Assembly: GCA_945892755.1 (NCBI GenBank)
Contig: CAMDDO010000005.1
Location: 1-64,000, forward strand
Direction of reading: 5' to 3'
Source: Rhizobium sp. Q54
GTDB taxonomy: Bacteria > Pseudomonadota > Alphaproteobacteria > UBA828
Length of the DNA: 64,000 bases
Shown: positions 16,948 through 26,000 of the stretch, piece by piece
Numbering within the stretch: the stretch's first letter is position 1
Layout: each line of letters starts with the position of its first letter
The notes under the pieces: model-generated
The model's input: only the letters and a program-made list of their open reading frames with translations
Databases searched by the model: none
What the model was told of the DNA's origin: nothing
Translations under genes and position numbers: made by a program

Positions 16948-17436
16948 TCAGAGCTCGATTTCGATTGGCTGGTGGCCGCAGGCGGCGATAAAGCGGCGCA
17001 GATCGTCGGGGTGGATCGCGGTCGTCGCGCTATTGGTCAGCGGGTGGTAGTTGAGCACCGCCGCCCGCATCATCCCGGCGTCGAGCACGACGCTGACCCG
17101 GTGTTCTTGGTCGTTGATCAGCGCGAACGGGGTGACCGAGCCCGGCATAACGCCCAGCACCGCCATCAACAGGTCCGGCTTTCCGAACGAGAGCCGGGCG
17201 CTGCCGACGATCTTGCCGATCGCGTTGAGCTCGATCGCGCGCTCATCGAGCGCGACGAGAAGATAAAGCCGGTCCTTCTTGTCCTTGAGGAAAAGACTTT
17301 TGCAATGGCCGCCCGGCAAATGCGCGCAATGGGTCCGGGCCTCCTCGACCGTGAAGACCGGCGGGTGCTGGTGTGTCGTGGTCTCGATTCCGAGCGAGCG
17401 GAGCTTGGCGAACAGGTCGGCGGGTGTCGCGGGCAC
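16948..17436 (-). CDS. Prolyl-tRNA editing protein (ProX/PrdX, YbaK-fold deacylase)
   Basis: The 162-aa protein has the YbaK/aaRS-associated fold: 'HPPVFTVEEA', 'GGHCKSLFLKDKK' with the catalytic Lys region, 'LSFGKPDLL', 'GVMPGSVTPFALIND' and 'NYHPLTNSATTAI'. PrdX proteins hydrolyse mischarged Ala-tRNA(Pro), acting in trans to prolyl-tRNA synthetase. The start is a GTG at 17436 preceded by AAGGGA. It is a lone gene, with the tRNA-Gly gene divergent on its upstream side. Confidence 0.88.
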   Translation of the reverse strand: MPATPADLFAKLRSLGIETTTHQHPPVFTVEEARTHCAHLPGGHCKSLFLKDKKDRLYLLVALDERAIELNAIGKIVGSARLSFGKPDLLMAVLGVMPGSVTPFALINDQEHRVSVVLDAGMMRAAVLNYHPLTNSATTAIHPDDLRRFIAACGHQPIEIEL

Positions 17437-17490
17437 GAGGGTTCCCTTTTTTCAGGCTCTTAACGGTTGGGTCATCTTGCCACGGCAGAC

Positions 17491-17518
17491 TTGCACCTCG
17501 CGCCGCTTCGGTTAATAT
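17491..17518 (+). promoter_or_regulatory. tRNA-Gly promoter
   Basis: TTGCAC (17491-17496) and TAATAT (17513-17518) with a 16-bp spacer lie 18 bp before the tRNA. The match is good for a stable-RNA promoter. Confidence 0.65.
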
Positions 17519-17536
17519 CCGGCGCTCTTCGTGGAC

Positions 17537-17611
17537 GCGGGCGTAGCTCAGGGGTAGAGCACAACCTTGCCAAGGTTGGGGTCGTGAGTTCGAATCTCAT
17601 CGCCCGCTCCA
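17537..17611 (+). tRNA. tRNA-Gly (anticodon GCC)
   Basis: A full cloverleaf can be drawn: acceptor GCGGGCG/CGCCCGC, D-arm GCTC/GAGC, anticodon stem CAACC/GGTTG around loop TTGCCAA (anticodon GCC), T-arm GTGAG-TTCGAAT-CTCAT, discriminator T, and an encoded CCA. It decodes GGC and GGU. The glutathione-transferase remnant starts 64 bp downstream on the other strand. Confidence 0.97.
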
Positions 17612-17674
17612 ATTTCTCATTCGAGAATCGTGGTTGAAAACGCGGCGCCGCTACCCGAGCGGCGCTCGCGCTTC

Positions 17675-17827
17675 TCATGCGCTGGGTGGTTTGCCGAATA
17701 GCTCCTGATGCATGCGCGCGGCATAGGCCTTGAGGTTGGTCAGTTTCAGATAGTTCTCCATCTTGAAACAGAACGGGCTATCGCTCGGCAGCGTTCCGGG
17801 TCCGCGCAGACTATAGAGCGTGATCAT
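17675..17827 (-). pseudogene. Glutathione S-transferase remnant with large in-frame internal deletion
   Basis: The 50-codon frame starts at ATG 17827 with a good GGAGG site eight bases upstream. It reads as a GST N-terminus ('MITLYSLRGPGTLPSDSPF', 'MENYLKLT') and then jumps straight to what looks like a GST C-terminal end ('NLKAYAARMHQELFG'). The residues expected between, roughly 170, are missing. The result is an open frame too short to fold as a transferase. It is most simply a deleted GST gene, although expression of the short peptide cannot be excluded. Confidence 0.65.
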
Positions 17828-17923
17828 TGGCAGCGCCTCCCCGGGGGGTGTCGCGGCACGGCGCACCGTCTGGCGTGCGCCTAGCCTGCATGGCAGAGTG
17901 CGCCGGCCGGATTGTGAGGTCAA

Positions 17924-18643
17924 ATGACGGAAATTTTGGCCGGCGTATTGCAACAGGCCGCGCCCCTGGCGTTTGAACGCCTCTCGCTCGACGGCCGCCG
18001 CATCGGGCTTGTCATCGTCGACGAAGTGGTTGGATTTGCCTCGGTCGGTGGCGGCAATCTCGCGCCGAAAGCCGAGAACGCGCAGGTCCGCCGCATGGTC
18101 CAAGAGACCGTGAAGCTCGCGCGCGACTTTGTCGCCGCGCGACGCCCGATCCTGGCCTTTCTCGACACGCATGAGGCGGGCAAGCCCGAGCCGCCCTATC
18201 CGCCGCATTGCATCGAAGGCAGCGGCGAGGAAAAGCTCGTGCCAGAGCTCGCTTGGCTCGCGATCGAGCCGCACGCCACCTTGATGCGCAAGGATTGCAT
18301 CAACGGTTTCATCGGTGCGATGACGCCGAACGGCGACAATCTGCTGATCGATTGGCTTCGCGTGAACCGTCTTGATTCGATTTTGACGGTGGGCATTTGC
18401 ACCGACATCTGCGTGATGGATTTCGTGCTGACGCTGCTCTCCGCGCGCAATCATGGCCTGACGTACAATTTGAAGGACGTCTACGTCTATGAACCTGGCT
18501 GTGCGACCTATGATTTGCCGGAGGCGGCGGTACGCGAGGCCGGTTTGCCCGAAACCGCGACGCACAGGCAAGACCTGACGCACCATATGGGGTTCTACTT
18601 CATGGCAGCGCGTGGCGCGCGCCTGCTTAACGAGGTCGCCTAA
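17924..18643 (+). CDS. Isochorismatase/nicotinamidase-family cysteine hydrolase
   Basis: The 239-aa protein carries the triad of the family: Asp33 in 'LVIVDEV', Lys123 in 'MRKDCINGF' and nucleophile Cys163 in '[11 protein letters not shown]'. The match is to the nicotinamidase-like branch, and the enzyme may convert nicotinamide to nicotinate, though ureidoacrylate or other amides are possible. The ATG has GAGG four bases upstream. mtnA follows after 5 bp, so the three plus-strand genes to 20392 form an operon. Confidence 0.82.
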   Translation: MTEILAGVLQQAAPLAFERLSLDGRRIGLVIVDEVVGFASVGGGNLAPKAENAQVRRMVQETVKLARDFVAARRPILAFLDTHEAGKPEPPYPPHCIEGSGEEKLVPELAWLAIEPHATLMRKDCINGFIGAMTPNGDNLLIDWLRVNRLDSILTVGICTDICVMDFVLTLLSARNHGLTYNLKDVYVYEPGCATYDLPEAAVREAGLPETATHRQDLTHHMGFYFMAARGARLLNEVA

Positions 18644-18648
18644 GCATA

Positions 18649-19746
18649 ATGCTGATCGACGGCGTTCCCTTTCGTTCGATCTGGCTCGAGCCCGATGGAC
18701 GGACGGTCGGCGTGATCGATCAAACCAAATTGCCGCACGCGTTCGAAACGCTGACGCTCGCGCATCTGGATGACGCGGCTCATGCCATTCGTTCGATGCA
18801 GGTGCGAGGCGCGCCTTTGATCGGCGCGGTGGCGGCCTATGGTCTGGCGCTTGCACTCCGCCTCGATGCCTCGGATGAGGCGTTGGCCAAGGCGTGTGAG
18901 ATTTTGCTCGCCACACGCCCGACCGCCGTGAATCTGCGCTGGGCGATCGAGCGCATGAAAAGCGTGCTCGCGCCCTTGGGCCCGCAGGCGCGCGCCGCCG
19001 CCGCCTACCAAGAGGCCGCCAGGATTTGTGACGAAGACGTCGCGATCAACCAGGCGATCGGCCGCCACGGCCTCGCCCTGATCGAAGCCCACGCAAAGGA
19101 GAAGCGCGGCGCGCCCGTCAACCTCCTCACCCATTGCAATGCGGGCTGGCTCGCCACCGTCGACTGGGGCACCGCGCTCGCGCCGATCTATATGGCCCAT
19201 GATGCGGGGATCGACCTTCATGTTTGGGTCGATGAAACGCGCCCGCGCAACCAAGGCGCCGGGCTGACAGCCTGGGAATTGGGCAAGCACGGCGTGCCGC
19301 ATACCGTGATCGTCGACAATGCCGGCGGGCATTTGATGCAGCATGGCCGGGTCGATCTTTGCATCGTCGGCACCGATCGCGTCACCGCCCGGGGCGATGT
19401 CGCGAACAAGATCGGCACCTATTTGAAGGCGCTCGCCGCGCACGACAATGGCGTGCCGTTCTATGTCGCTCTGCCCTCGACCACGATCGATTGGTCGATC
19501 GAGGACGGCGTGCGCGAGATCCCGATCGAGGAACGCGCCGAGGCCGAGGTGCTGAGCGTCGCCGGGCGAAACGACGCCGGCCTATTGATCAATGTCGCGA
19601 TCACGCCAAAGGGTGCGCGCGCGGCCAATTTCGGCTTCGACGTGACGCCCGCCCGCCTAGTTAGCGGCTTGATCACCGAGCGCGGCGTGTGCGCGGCGTC
19701 ACGAGAAGGTTTGGCCGCGCTGTTTCCCAACACGCATGGCCGCTAA
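18649..19746 (+). CDS. mtnA: S-methyl-5-thioribose-1-phosphate isomerase
   Basis: The 365-aa protein of the eIF2B-like fold has '[19 protein letters not shown]' (ribose-phosphate site), the catalytic Cys in '[15 protein letters not shown]' near residue 163, '[16 protein letters not shown]'-type text ('[16 protein letters not shown]') and '[18 protein letters not shown]' with the catalytic Asp. It isomerises methylthioribose-1-phosphate to the ribulose form, and can act on 5-deoxyribose-1-phosphate. The next gene is a class II aldolase overlapping by 11 bp, which points to a DHAP-type shunt rather than the full methionine salvage chain; no mtnC or mtnD is seen. Confidence 0.93.
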   Translation: MLIDGVPFRSIWLEPDGRTVGVIDQTKLPHAFETLTLAHLDDAAHAIRSMQVRGAPLIGAVAAYGLALALRLDASDEALAKACEILLATRPTAVNLRWAIERMKSVLAPLGPQARAAAAYQEAARICDEDVAINQAIGRHGLALIEAHAKEKRGAPVNLLTHCNAGWLATVDWGTALAPIYMAHDAGIDLHVWVDETRPRNQGAGLTAWELGKHGVPHTVIVDNAGGHLMQHGRVDLCIVGTDRVTARGDVANKIGTYLKALAAHDNGVPFYVALPSTTIDWSIEDGVREIPIEERAEAEVLSVAGRNDAGLLINVAITPKGARAANFGFDVTPARLVSGLITERGVCAASREGLAALFPNTHGR

Positions 19747-20392
19747 GGCCGACCACGCGACCCAGCGTCGCGCGCTGGCCGAGACCGCGCGGCGCCTGAA
19801 CGCGCTCGGGCTCAATCAGGGCAGCTCGGGGAATCTCAGCGTGCGCGTGGCGGACGGGCTCTTGATCACGCCAAGTGGCCTGCCTAAGGACGAGCTTCGC
19901 CAGGCCGACATGGTGACGCTTGATCGGGCCGGCAAAGCGCGCGGCCGGCTCGCGCCGTCGAGCGAGTGGCGCTTCCACGTCGACATCCTGAACGAAAGGC
20001 CCGAGGCGAACGCGGTGCTGCACGCGCATTCGATGTTCGCGACGACGCTTGCCTGCCTGCGGCGAGGAATCCCCGCGTTCCACTACATGGTCGCGGTCGC
20101 CGGCGGGGACGACATTCGTTGCGCGCCCTACGCCACGTTCGGCACCGCCGCGTTGTCGAAGAATGCCCTGGCCGCGCTCAAGGGGCGCAAGGCCTGCCTG
20201 CTCGCCAATCACGGCATGATCGTGCTCGGCGCGTCGCTCGACGACGCGCTCCGGCTCGCCATCGAGGTCGAGACGCTCGCCGCGATGTATTGGCGGGCGC
20301 TCCAAATCGGCAAGCCGGTGTTGCTCTCGAGGCCTGAGATGGCGCGTGTGCTCAAGAAATTCGAGACCTACGGCAAGCCGCAATCCGGTTAG
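19736..20392 (+). CDS. Class II aldolase/adducin-family protein (MtnB or Ald2-like)
   Basis: The 218-aa zinc aldolase contains '[25 protein letters not shown]' in pieces over residues 20-50, catalytic Glu in '[11 protein letters not shown]', the metal pair in '[13 protein letters not shown]' and the third His in '[11 protein letters not shown]'. Family members are MtnB (dehydratase), fuculose-1-phosphate aldolase and the Ald2/DrdA aldolases that split 5-deoxy- or methylthio-ribulose-1-phosphate into DHAP and an aldehyde. Overlap with mtnA by 11 bp argues for a step directly after MtnA. Dehydratase versus aldolase cannot be settled by eye. Confidence 0.82.
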   Translation: MAAKADHATQRRALAETARRLNALGLNQGSSGNLSVRVADGLLITPSGLPKDELRQADMVTLDRAGKARGRLAPSSEWRFHVDILNERPEANAVLHAHSMFATTLACLRRGIPAFHYMVAVAGGDDIRCAPYATFGTAALSKNALAALKGRKACLLANHGMIVLGASLDDALRLAIEVETLAAMYWRALQIGKPVLLSRPEMARVLKKFETYGKPQSG

Positions 20393-21321
20393 ACCGGCTC
20401 CGCTGGCGCCAAATCACCGAACCTTGCTTCGATCTCGGCCCACGTCGGCATGGCGCTGGCCGCGCCGGGCTTGAGGCAGGTCAGGCCGCCCGCGACGGAG
20501 GCGAAGCGCAGCGCCTCGGGCAGCATGCGGCCTTCGTCGAGCGCGACGCCAAGCGCACCAACAAAGGCATCGCCTGCGCAGGTCGTGTCGATCGGCGTGA
20601 TCGGCAGCACACCGATGCGCCAAGCGAGCGGGCCGGCGACCGCGAAGGCACCCTCTGGCCCGAGACTGGCCACGAGGTGCACGCCGAGCCGTTTCGCCAC
20701 CGATCGCGCGGTCGGCTCGGGTCGGTCTTTCGCAAGCCCAAATTGCGCCGCCAGCATGGCGAGCTCGATTTCGTTGACCACGAGCAGGGTCGCGTCGCGC
20801 AGCGCTTCCTCGGGCAGCCTGAGCGCGGGCGCGAAATTGAGCACGCTGCGCGCGCCAACCTGTTTGGCGCGATAGAGGAGCGCGATGATCTCGGCCACTG
20901 GCGTTTCCATCTGAAGCACCAGCGTGGTCTCGGGCTTGAGCCAGTCGGCTGGTATTTGTGTCGCACGCGCGTGCTGATTGGCGCCGCTCGCGACCACAAT
21001 GGTGTTCTCGCCTCTGTCATCGACCACGATGCCAGCACAACCGCTCGGCCCGGAAACGCTTGTGACCGCGCTGGTTTCAACGCCCGCGACGGAAAGCGTT
21101 TGCTTCAGCGCTTCGGCGAACTGGTCGCTGCCAAGCGTGCCGGCGAAGCGCACCGGCGCCGAGCCGCCTTGTTGCGCGCGCGCGGCGGCGACCGCCTGAT
21201 TGAGTCCTTTGCCGCCCGGGCCGATCGCGAACGAGCGGGCGATCACCGTCTCGCCCGGCTCCGGCAAATGGGCGGCGCGGAAGACAAGATCGGCATTGAG
21301 CGAGCCGAACACGACGATCAT
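20389..21321 (-). CDS. Ribokinase (PfkB family)
   Basis: The 310-aa sugar kinase has PfkB signature 1 'GPGGKGLNQAVAAAR' near residue 33 and signature 2 'DTTCAGDAFVGALG' near residue 245, the latter carrying the catalytic Asp. It phosphorylates ribose or a related pentose/nucleoside at O5 using ATP. It is convergent with the aldolase gene and overlaps its end by four bases, so it may or may not serve the same pathway. No ribose ABC transporter or RbsD is near. Confidence 0.87.
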   Translation of the reverse strand: MIVVFGSLNADLVFRAAHLPEPGETVIARSFAIGPGGKGLNQAVAAARAQQGGSAPVRFAGTLGSDQFAEALKQTLSVAGVETSAVTSVSGPSGCAGIVVDDRGENTIVVASGANQHARATQIPADWLKPETTLVLQMETPVAEIIALLYRAKQVGARSVLNFAPALRLPEEALRDATLLVVNEIELAMLAAQFGLAKDRPEPTARSVAKRLGVHLVASLGPEGAFAVAGPLAWRIGVLPITPIDTTCAGDAFVGALGVALDEGRMLPEALRFASVAGGLTCLKPGAASAMPTWAEIEARFGDLAPAEPV

Positions 21322-21405
21322 GGTGCGTCGAAATTCGAAGGAGCCACGCGAACGCCGCCGCTTCGCTGCGGCGGCGCGCGGAATAGCCCAGGCCGTGGCA
21401 AAAAG

Positions 21406-22758
21406 TCAGGCAATCCCGAAGGCCAGCATCGCGTCGGCGACCTTGACGAAACCCGCGATATTGGCGCCTTTCATGTAATTGATATAGCCGGCGCCCTCGC
21501 CGCCAAAGGCGACGCAGCGCTCGTGAATGCCGGTCATGGTATTCGACAGGAGCCTCTGCAGGTCGTCTTCCGACCACGACAGGCGGGCACTGTTCTGGCT
21601 CATCTCCATGCCCGAGACCGAGACGCCGCCGGCATTCGCCGCCTTGCTCGGGCCGTAGAGAATCTTGGCGTCGATATAGGCGTTGATGGCGTCCTGGTCG
21701 CTCGGCATGTTGGCGCCTTCCGAAATCACCTTCATGCCGTTCTTGAGCAACAACTTGGCTTCGGCGCCGTTGATTTCGTTCTGAGTCGCGCAGGGCAACG
21801 CGACATCGCAAGGCACGCCCCAGGGCCGTCCCTCATGGAACTCGGTGCCCTTGAACTGCTTGACATATTCCTCGATGCGTCCGCGCCGAACCTCTTTCAG
21901 CTCCTGCACCCAGGCGAGCTTCTCGGCATTGATGCCGTCCTTGTCATAGATGTAGCCCGAGGAATCCGACATGGTCAGAACCTTGGCGCCAAGCTGGGTC
22001 GCCTTCTCGACCGCATAGGTCGCGACATTGCCCGAACCGGAGACCAGCACGGTCTTGCCCTCGAGGCTCATGCCGGCGTGCTTCATCATGTTCTGCGCGA
22101 AATAGACCACGCCATAACCGGTCGCCTCGGTGCGAATCTTGCTGCCGCCATATTCGAGGCCTTTGCCGGTCAAGACGCCCGTGAAGCGCGTGGTGAGCCG
22201 CTTGTATTGACCGAACATGTAGCCGATCTCGCGTCCGCCGACGCCGATGTCGCCCGCCGGCACGTCGACGTCGTCGCCGACATAGCGGTGCAGCTCGGTC
22301 ATGAACGATTGGCAAAACCGCATCACTTCGTGATCCGACTTGCCCTTCGGGTTGAAATCGGCGCCGCCCTTGCCGCCGCCCATGGGGAGGCCGGTCAGCG
22401 AGTTCTTGAAGGTCTGCTCGAAGGCCAGGAATTTGAGCACCGAGAGCGTGACCGAGGGATGGAAACGAATACCGCCCTTATACGGGCCGATGGCATTCGA
22501 ACATTGCACGCGATAACCGCGATTGTGCCGGATGCCGTGCTTATCGTCCTCCCAACTGACGCGGAAGATGATGATACGATCTGGTTCGGTCAGCCGCTCC
22601 AGAACATGCGCTTCCATATATTTGGGTTTGGTCGCGATATAGGGCACAAGCGTAGAGGCGACCTCGTAGACCGCCTGATGGAACTCGGTCTCGCCCGGAT
22701 TGCGCCGCTTGAGCCCAGTCATGAAGTTCTCGAGATAGTCGTTCGCCGAAACTGCCAT
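21406..22758 (-). CDS. gdhA: NADP-specific glutamate dehydrogenase, hexameric
   Basis: The 450-aa small-subunit GDH has the substrate Lys in 'GLPMGGGKGGADFNPKGKS', 'DVPAGDIGVGGREIGYM', the nucleotide-fold 'VSGSGNVATYAVEKA' and 'KAANAGGVSVSGMEMSQN'. It normally runs in the aminating direction (2-oxoglutarate + NH4+ + NADPH to glutamate). AAGGAGG lies five bases before the ATG, an excellent site. It is divergent from the giant NAD-dependent GDH, giving the cell paired anabolic and catabolic enzymes from one 305-bp control region. Confidence 0.95.
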   Translation of the reverse strand: MAVSANDYLENFMTGLKRRNPGETEFHQAVYEVASTLVPYIATKPKYMEAHVLERLTEPDRIIIFRVSWEDDKHGIRHNRGYRVQCSNAIGPYKGGIRFHPSVTLSVLKFLAFEQTFKNSLTGLPMGGGKGGADFNPKGKSDHEVMRFCQSFMTELHRYVGDDVDVPAGDIGVGGREIGYMFGQYKRLTTRFTGVLTGKGLEYGGSKIRTEATGYGVVYFAQNMMKHAGMSLEGKTVLVSGSGNVATYAVEKATQLGAKVLTMSDSSGYIYDKDGINAEKLAWVQELKEVRRGRIEEYVKQFKGTEFHEGRPWGVPCDVALPCATQNEINGAEAKLLLKNGMKVISEGANMPSDQDAINAYIDAKILYGPSKAANAGGVSVSGMEMSQNSARLSWSEDDLQRLLSNTMTGIHERCVAFGGEGAGYINYMKGANIAGFVKVADAMLAFGIA

Positions 22759-22983
22759 CGTGCCCTCCTTGATACCCCCTCCGGTGCCGCCGGAATTCTC
22801 ATCGCCGCCCCGGCGCGAATTAGCCGGCCGGATGCCGAAACGGCCGACAAATTTACCTGCCGATTGTAGAGTCTATATGGTTAATGAGACTTAAGCATCG
22901 GCCCGCGAGCGAGAGCGCCCGCGCGCCTCCGAGGAGCCATGGCCCTGCAATGAATTCTTAGCGTCGATACAACCACAATTGGC

Positions 22984-23035
22984 CGTTTCGGCCCCGGCGG
23001 CGGCGGACTTTGCGCCGCCGGACAGCCGCGAAACG
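22984..23035 (+). promoter_or_regulatory. Nested hairpin in the leader of the NAD-glutamate dehydrogenase
   Basis: An outer stem CGTTTCG/CGAAACG (22984-22990, 23029-23035) encloses an inner stem CCGGCGGC/GCCGCCGG (22994-23001, 23014-23021). It ends 28 bp before the GTG start. It could be an attenuator or mRNA-stability element. The rest of the 305-bp divergent gap 22759-23063 shows no gene; a TATAT-rich patch at 22870-22885 may hold promoter elements. Confidence 0.4.
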
Positions 23036-23063
23036 CGTGGGCGCGCCAGAGGAGTCCCAAGCC

Positions 23064-26000
23064 GTGAGTGCAAGGCATAAGGAGCTGAAAGCCGAGCAGA
23101 TCGCCAAAGTGGCGGCGCTCGCCCGGCGGCGCCTCGCAGGCGAAGAAGGCGCGCTGATCGAGGGCTTCCTGCGCCGCTATTATGCCGGCGCACAGGTTTT
23201 CGACCTCGCCGAACGCAACGACGTGGACCTCTACGGCGCCGCGCTCGCGCACTGGCGCCTCGGTCTCCGCCGCCAGCCCGGAGTCGCGGTCGTCAGGGTC
23301 TACAACCCGACGCTCGAGAGCGACGGCTGGCATAGCGATCACACCGTGATCGCCATGGTCAATGACGACATGCCGTTCCTGCTCGATTCGGTCGCGGCCT
23401 TTCTGGTCGGTGAAGGCCTCCATGTCCACCAGGCCATTCACCCGGTGATCGGGATCGCGCGCGACTCGGCGGGCTTGACCACGGCGGTGGGCGATCCCGG
23501 CGGGGGCGATAGCCTGAAGGCGGAATCCTTCATTCTGATTCAGGTCGATCTCAAGAGCTCGCCCGAAACGCTCGAAGGTCTTGTGGCGGGGATCAAGCGC
23601 GTGCTGGCCGACGTGCGGCTCGGCGTGCGCGATTGGCGCGCCATGCTCGGCAAAGTCGCCGAGGTCATCGCGACCGTCGAACGCTCGACCTTGCCGGTGC
23701 TCGAGGAGGAGCGGCAGGAAGCCATGGCGTTCCTGCGCTGGATCGCCGACAACCACTTCACCTTCCTCGGCGCGCGCGACTACAAGGTCACCACAGATTC
23801 CGACGGCGCCGTTCAATACGAACTGATCGCGGAATCCGGCCTTGGCTTGATGCGCGACCCCGCGGTGCGCCCAATGGGCCTCGAAACCGGACGCCAAGGC
23901 CTGCCGCCCGAGGTCGCCGACTTCGTGCGCGCGCCCAATCTTCTGCTCGTCACCAAGGCGGCGATGCGCTCGACCGTGCATCGCGCCGTGCCGATGGACG
24001 TCGTCGGCGTCAAGGTCTTCGATCCTTCGGGTCGGGTGGTCGGTGAACGGCGCTTCGTCGGGCTGTTCACCTCGACCGCCTATAGCCGCAGCCCGCTCGA
24101 TATTCCGCTGCTCCGGCGCAAGGTGAAGCGCGCGCTCGATCGCTCGGGCCTGCAGCCGAACGGGCATGATCACAAGGCGCTGCAGCACATTCTCGAGACC
24201 TATCCGCGCGACGAGCTGTTCCAGATCGAGGCAGATGAGCTGCTCGATATTTGTCTCGGCATCCTCGCGGTCGAGGAGCGCCGGCGCGTCGGCCTGTTCG
24301 TGCGGCATGATTCTTTCGAGCGGTTCGTCTCGGCACTCATCTATGTGCCGCGCGAGCGCTACAACACCGACATTCGCCGCCGAATCGAGGCGCTGCTGGT
24401 CAATGCCTTCGCCGGCCTGAACGCCAGCCATACCGCGCAAGTCTCGGACGATCCGCTGGCGCGCATCCATTTTCAGATCGATACCACGCCCGGGCGCCTG
24501 CCGCCCTACGACTTGGCCGATCTCGAAGCCCGAATTGGCGAGATCACGCGCTCGTGGACCGATCAGCTCGCGGAGACCTTGATCGCGCGCCATGGCGAGG
24601 AAGAGGGCACCGCGCTATTTCGCCGCTACGGCACGGGTTTTCCGGCGGGCTATGTCGAGGAATTTTCGCCTCAGCTTGCGGTCGCCGATATCGAGCGAAT
24701 CAACGCGACCTGCCGCTCCGACGAACTTGGCATGTCCCTTTACCGGCGGATCGACGACGACGCCGAGCGGCTCAGTTTCAAGATCTACCGTGCCGGCGCG
24801 CCGGTGCCGCTGTTCGAATTGCTGCCGCCGCTCGAGAACATGGGGCTGAAGGTGTTGACCGAGCGGCCGCATCGCGTGCGCTTCGCGGCAGCCCGGAGCG
24901 CCGCGCCCGATAGCGTCTGGATCCATGACCTGACCATGGCCGTGGCCGACGGCGTCGAGGTCAATGTCGCGGACATTCGCGAGTCATTCCACGAGGCGTT
25001 CGAGCGTGTTTGGGCCGGCGACGCCGAGGACGACGGCTTCAACCGGCTCGTGCTCAAGGCCCGACTTGGCTGGCGCGAGGTCGTCGTGCTCCGCGCCATC
25101 GCGAAATATCTGCGCCAGGCGCGCATCCCCTTCAGCCAAGCCTATATGGAAGAGACGCTTGCCCGTCATGCCGCGCTCGCCGGCATGCTGGCACGCTACT
25201 TCGTGGCTCGTTTCGATCCGGCGCGTGCTGGAGGCGGCGATGCCCCGGCGTTGCGCGGCGAAATCCTCGGCGCGCTCGATGCGGTCGAGAGCGTCGATGA
25301 AGACCGCATTCTCAGGCGTTTCCTCAATGTCATCGAATCGTCGCTGCGCACGAATTATTTCCAAACCGCACCCGATGGCCGGCCGAAACCCTATCTCTCG
25401 ATCAAACTCGATTCCGGCGCGCTCGATGATCTGCCGCTGCCGCGACCGGTGTTCGAAATCTTCGTCTATTCGCCGCGCATGGAAGGCATCCATTTGCGCG
25501 GCGGCAAGGTCGCGCGCGGCGGCATCCGCTGGTCCGACCGGCGCGAGGATTTCCGCACCGAGGTGCTTTCGCTGATGAAGGCGCAGATGGTCAAGAACGC
25601 GGTCATCGTTCCGGTCGGCGCGAAGGGCGGCTTCATCGTCAAGCGCCCGCCGGCGGATGGCGGCCGCGACGCGGTCCAAGACGAGGGCATCGCCTGCTAT
25701 CGCACGCTGATTCGCGGCTTGCTCGATTTGACCGACAATCGCGTGAAGGACGCGATCGTGCCGCCCGAGAACGTCGTGCGCCACGACGGCGATGACCCCT
25801 ACCTGGTGGTCGCGGCGGACAAAGGCACGGCGACTTTTTCGGACATCGCAAACGCACTTTCGCTCGACTATGGCTTCTGGCTGGGCGACGCCTTCGCGTC
25901 GGGCGGCGCCACCGGCTATGACCACAAGAAAATGGCGATCACCGCGCGCGGCACGTGGGAATCGGTCAAGCGCCATTTTCGCGAGCTCGAGCGCGACATC

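Noticed and set aside
17675-18916. A 413-codon open frame on the minus strand
   Set aside because: All but its last 50 codons are antisense to the cysteine hydrolase and the mtnA start. Only the final part (17675-17827) has protein-like content and is reported separately.
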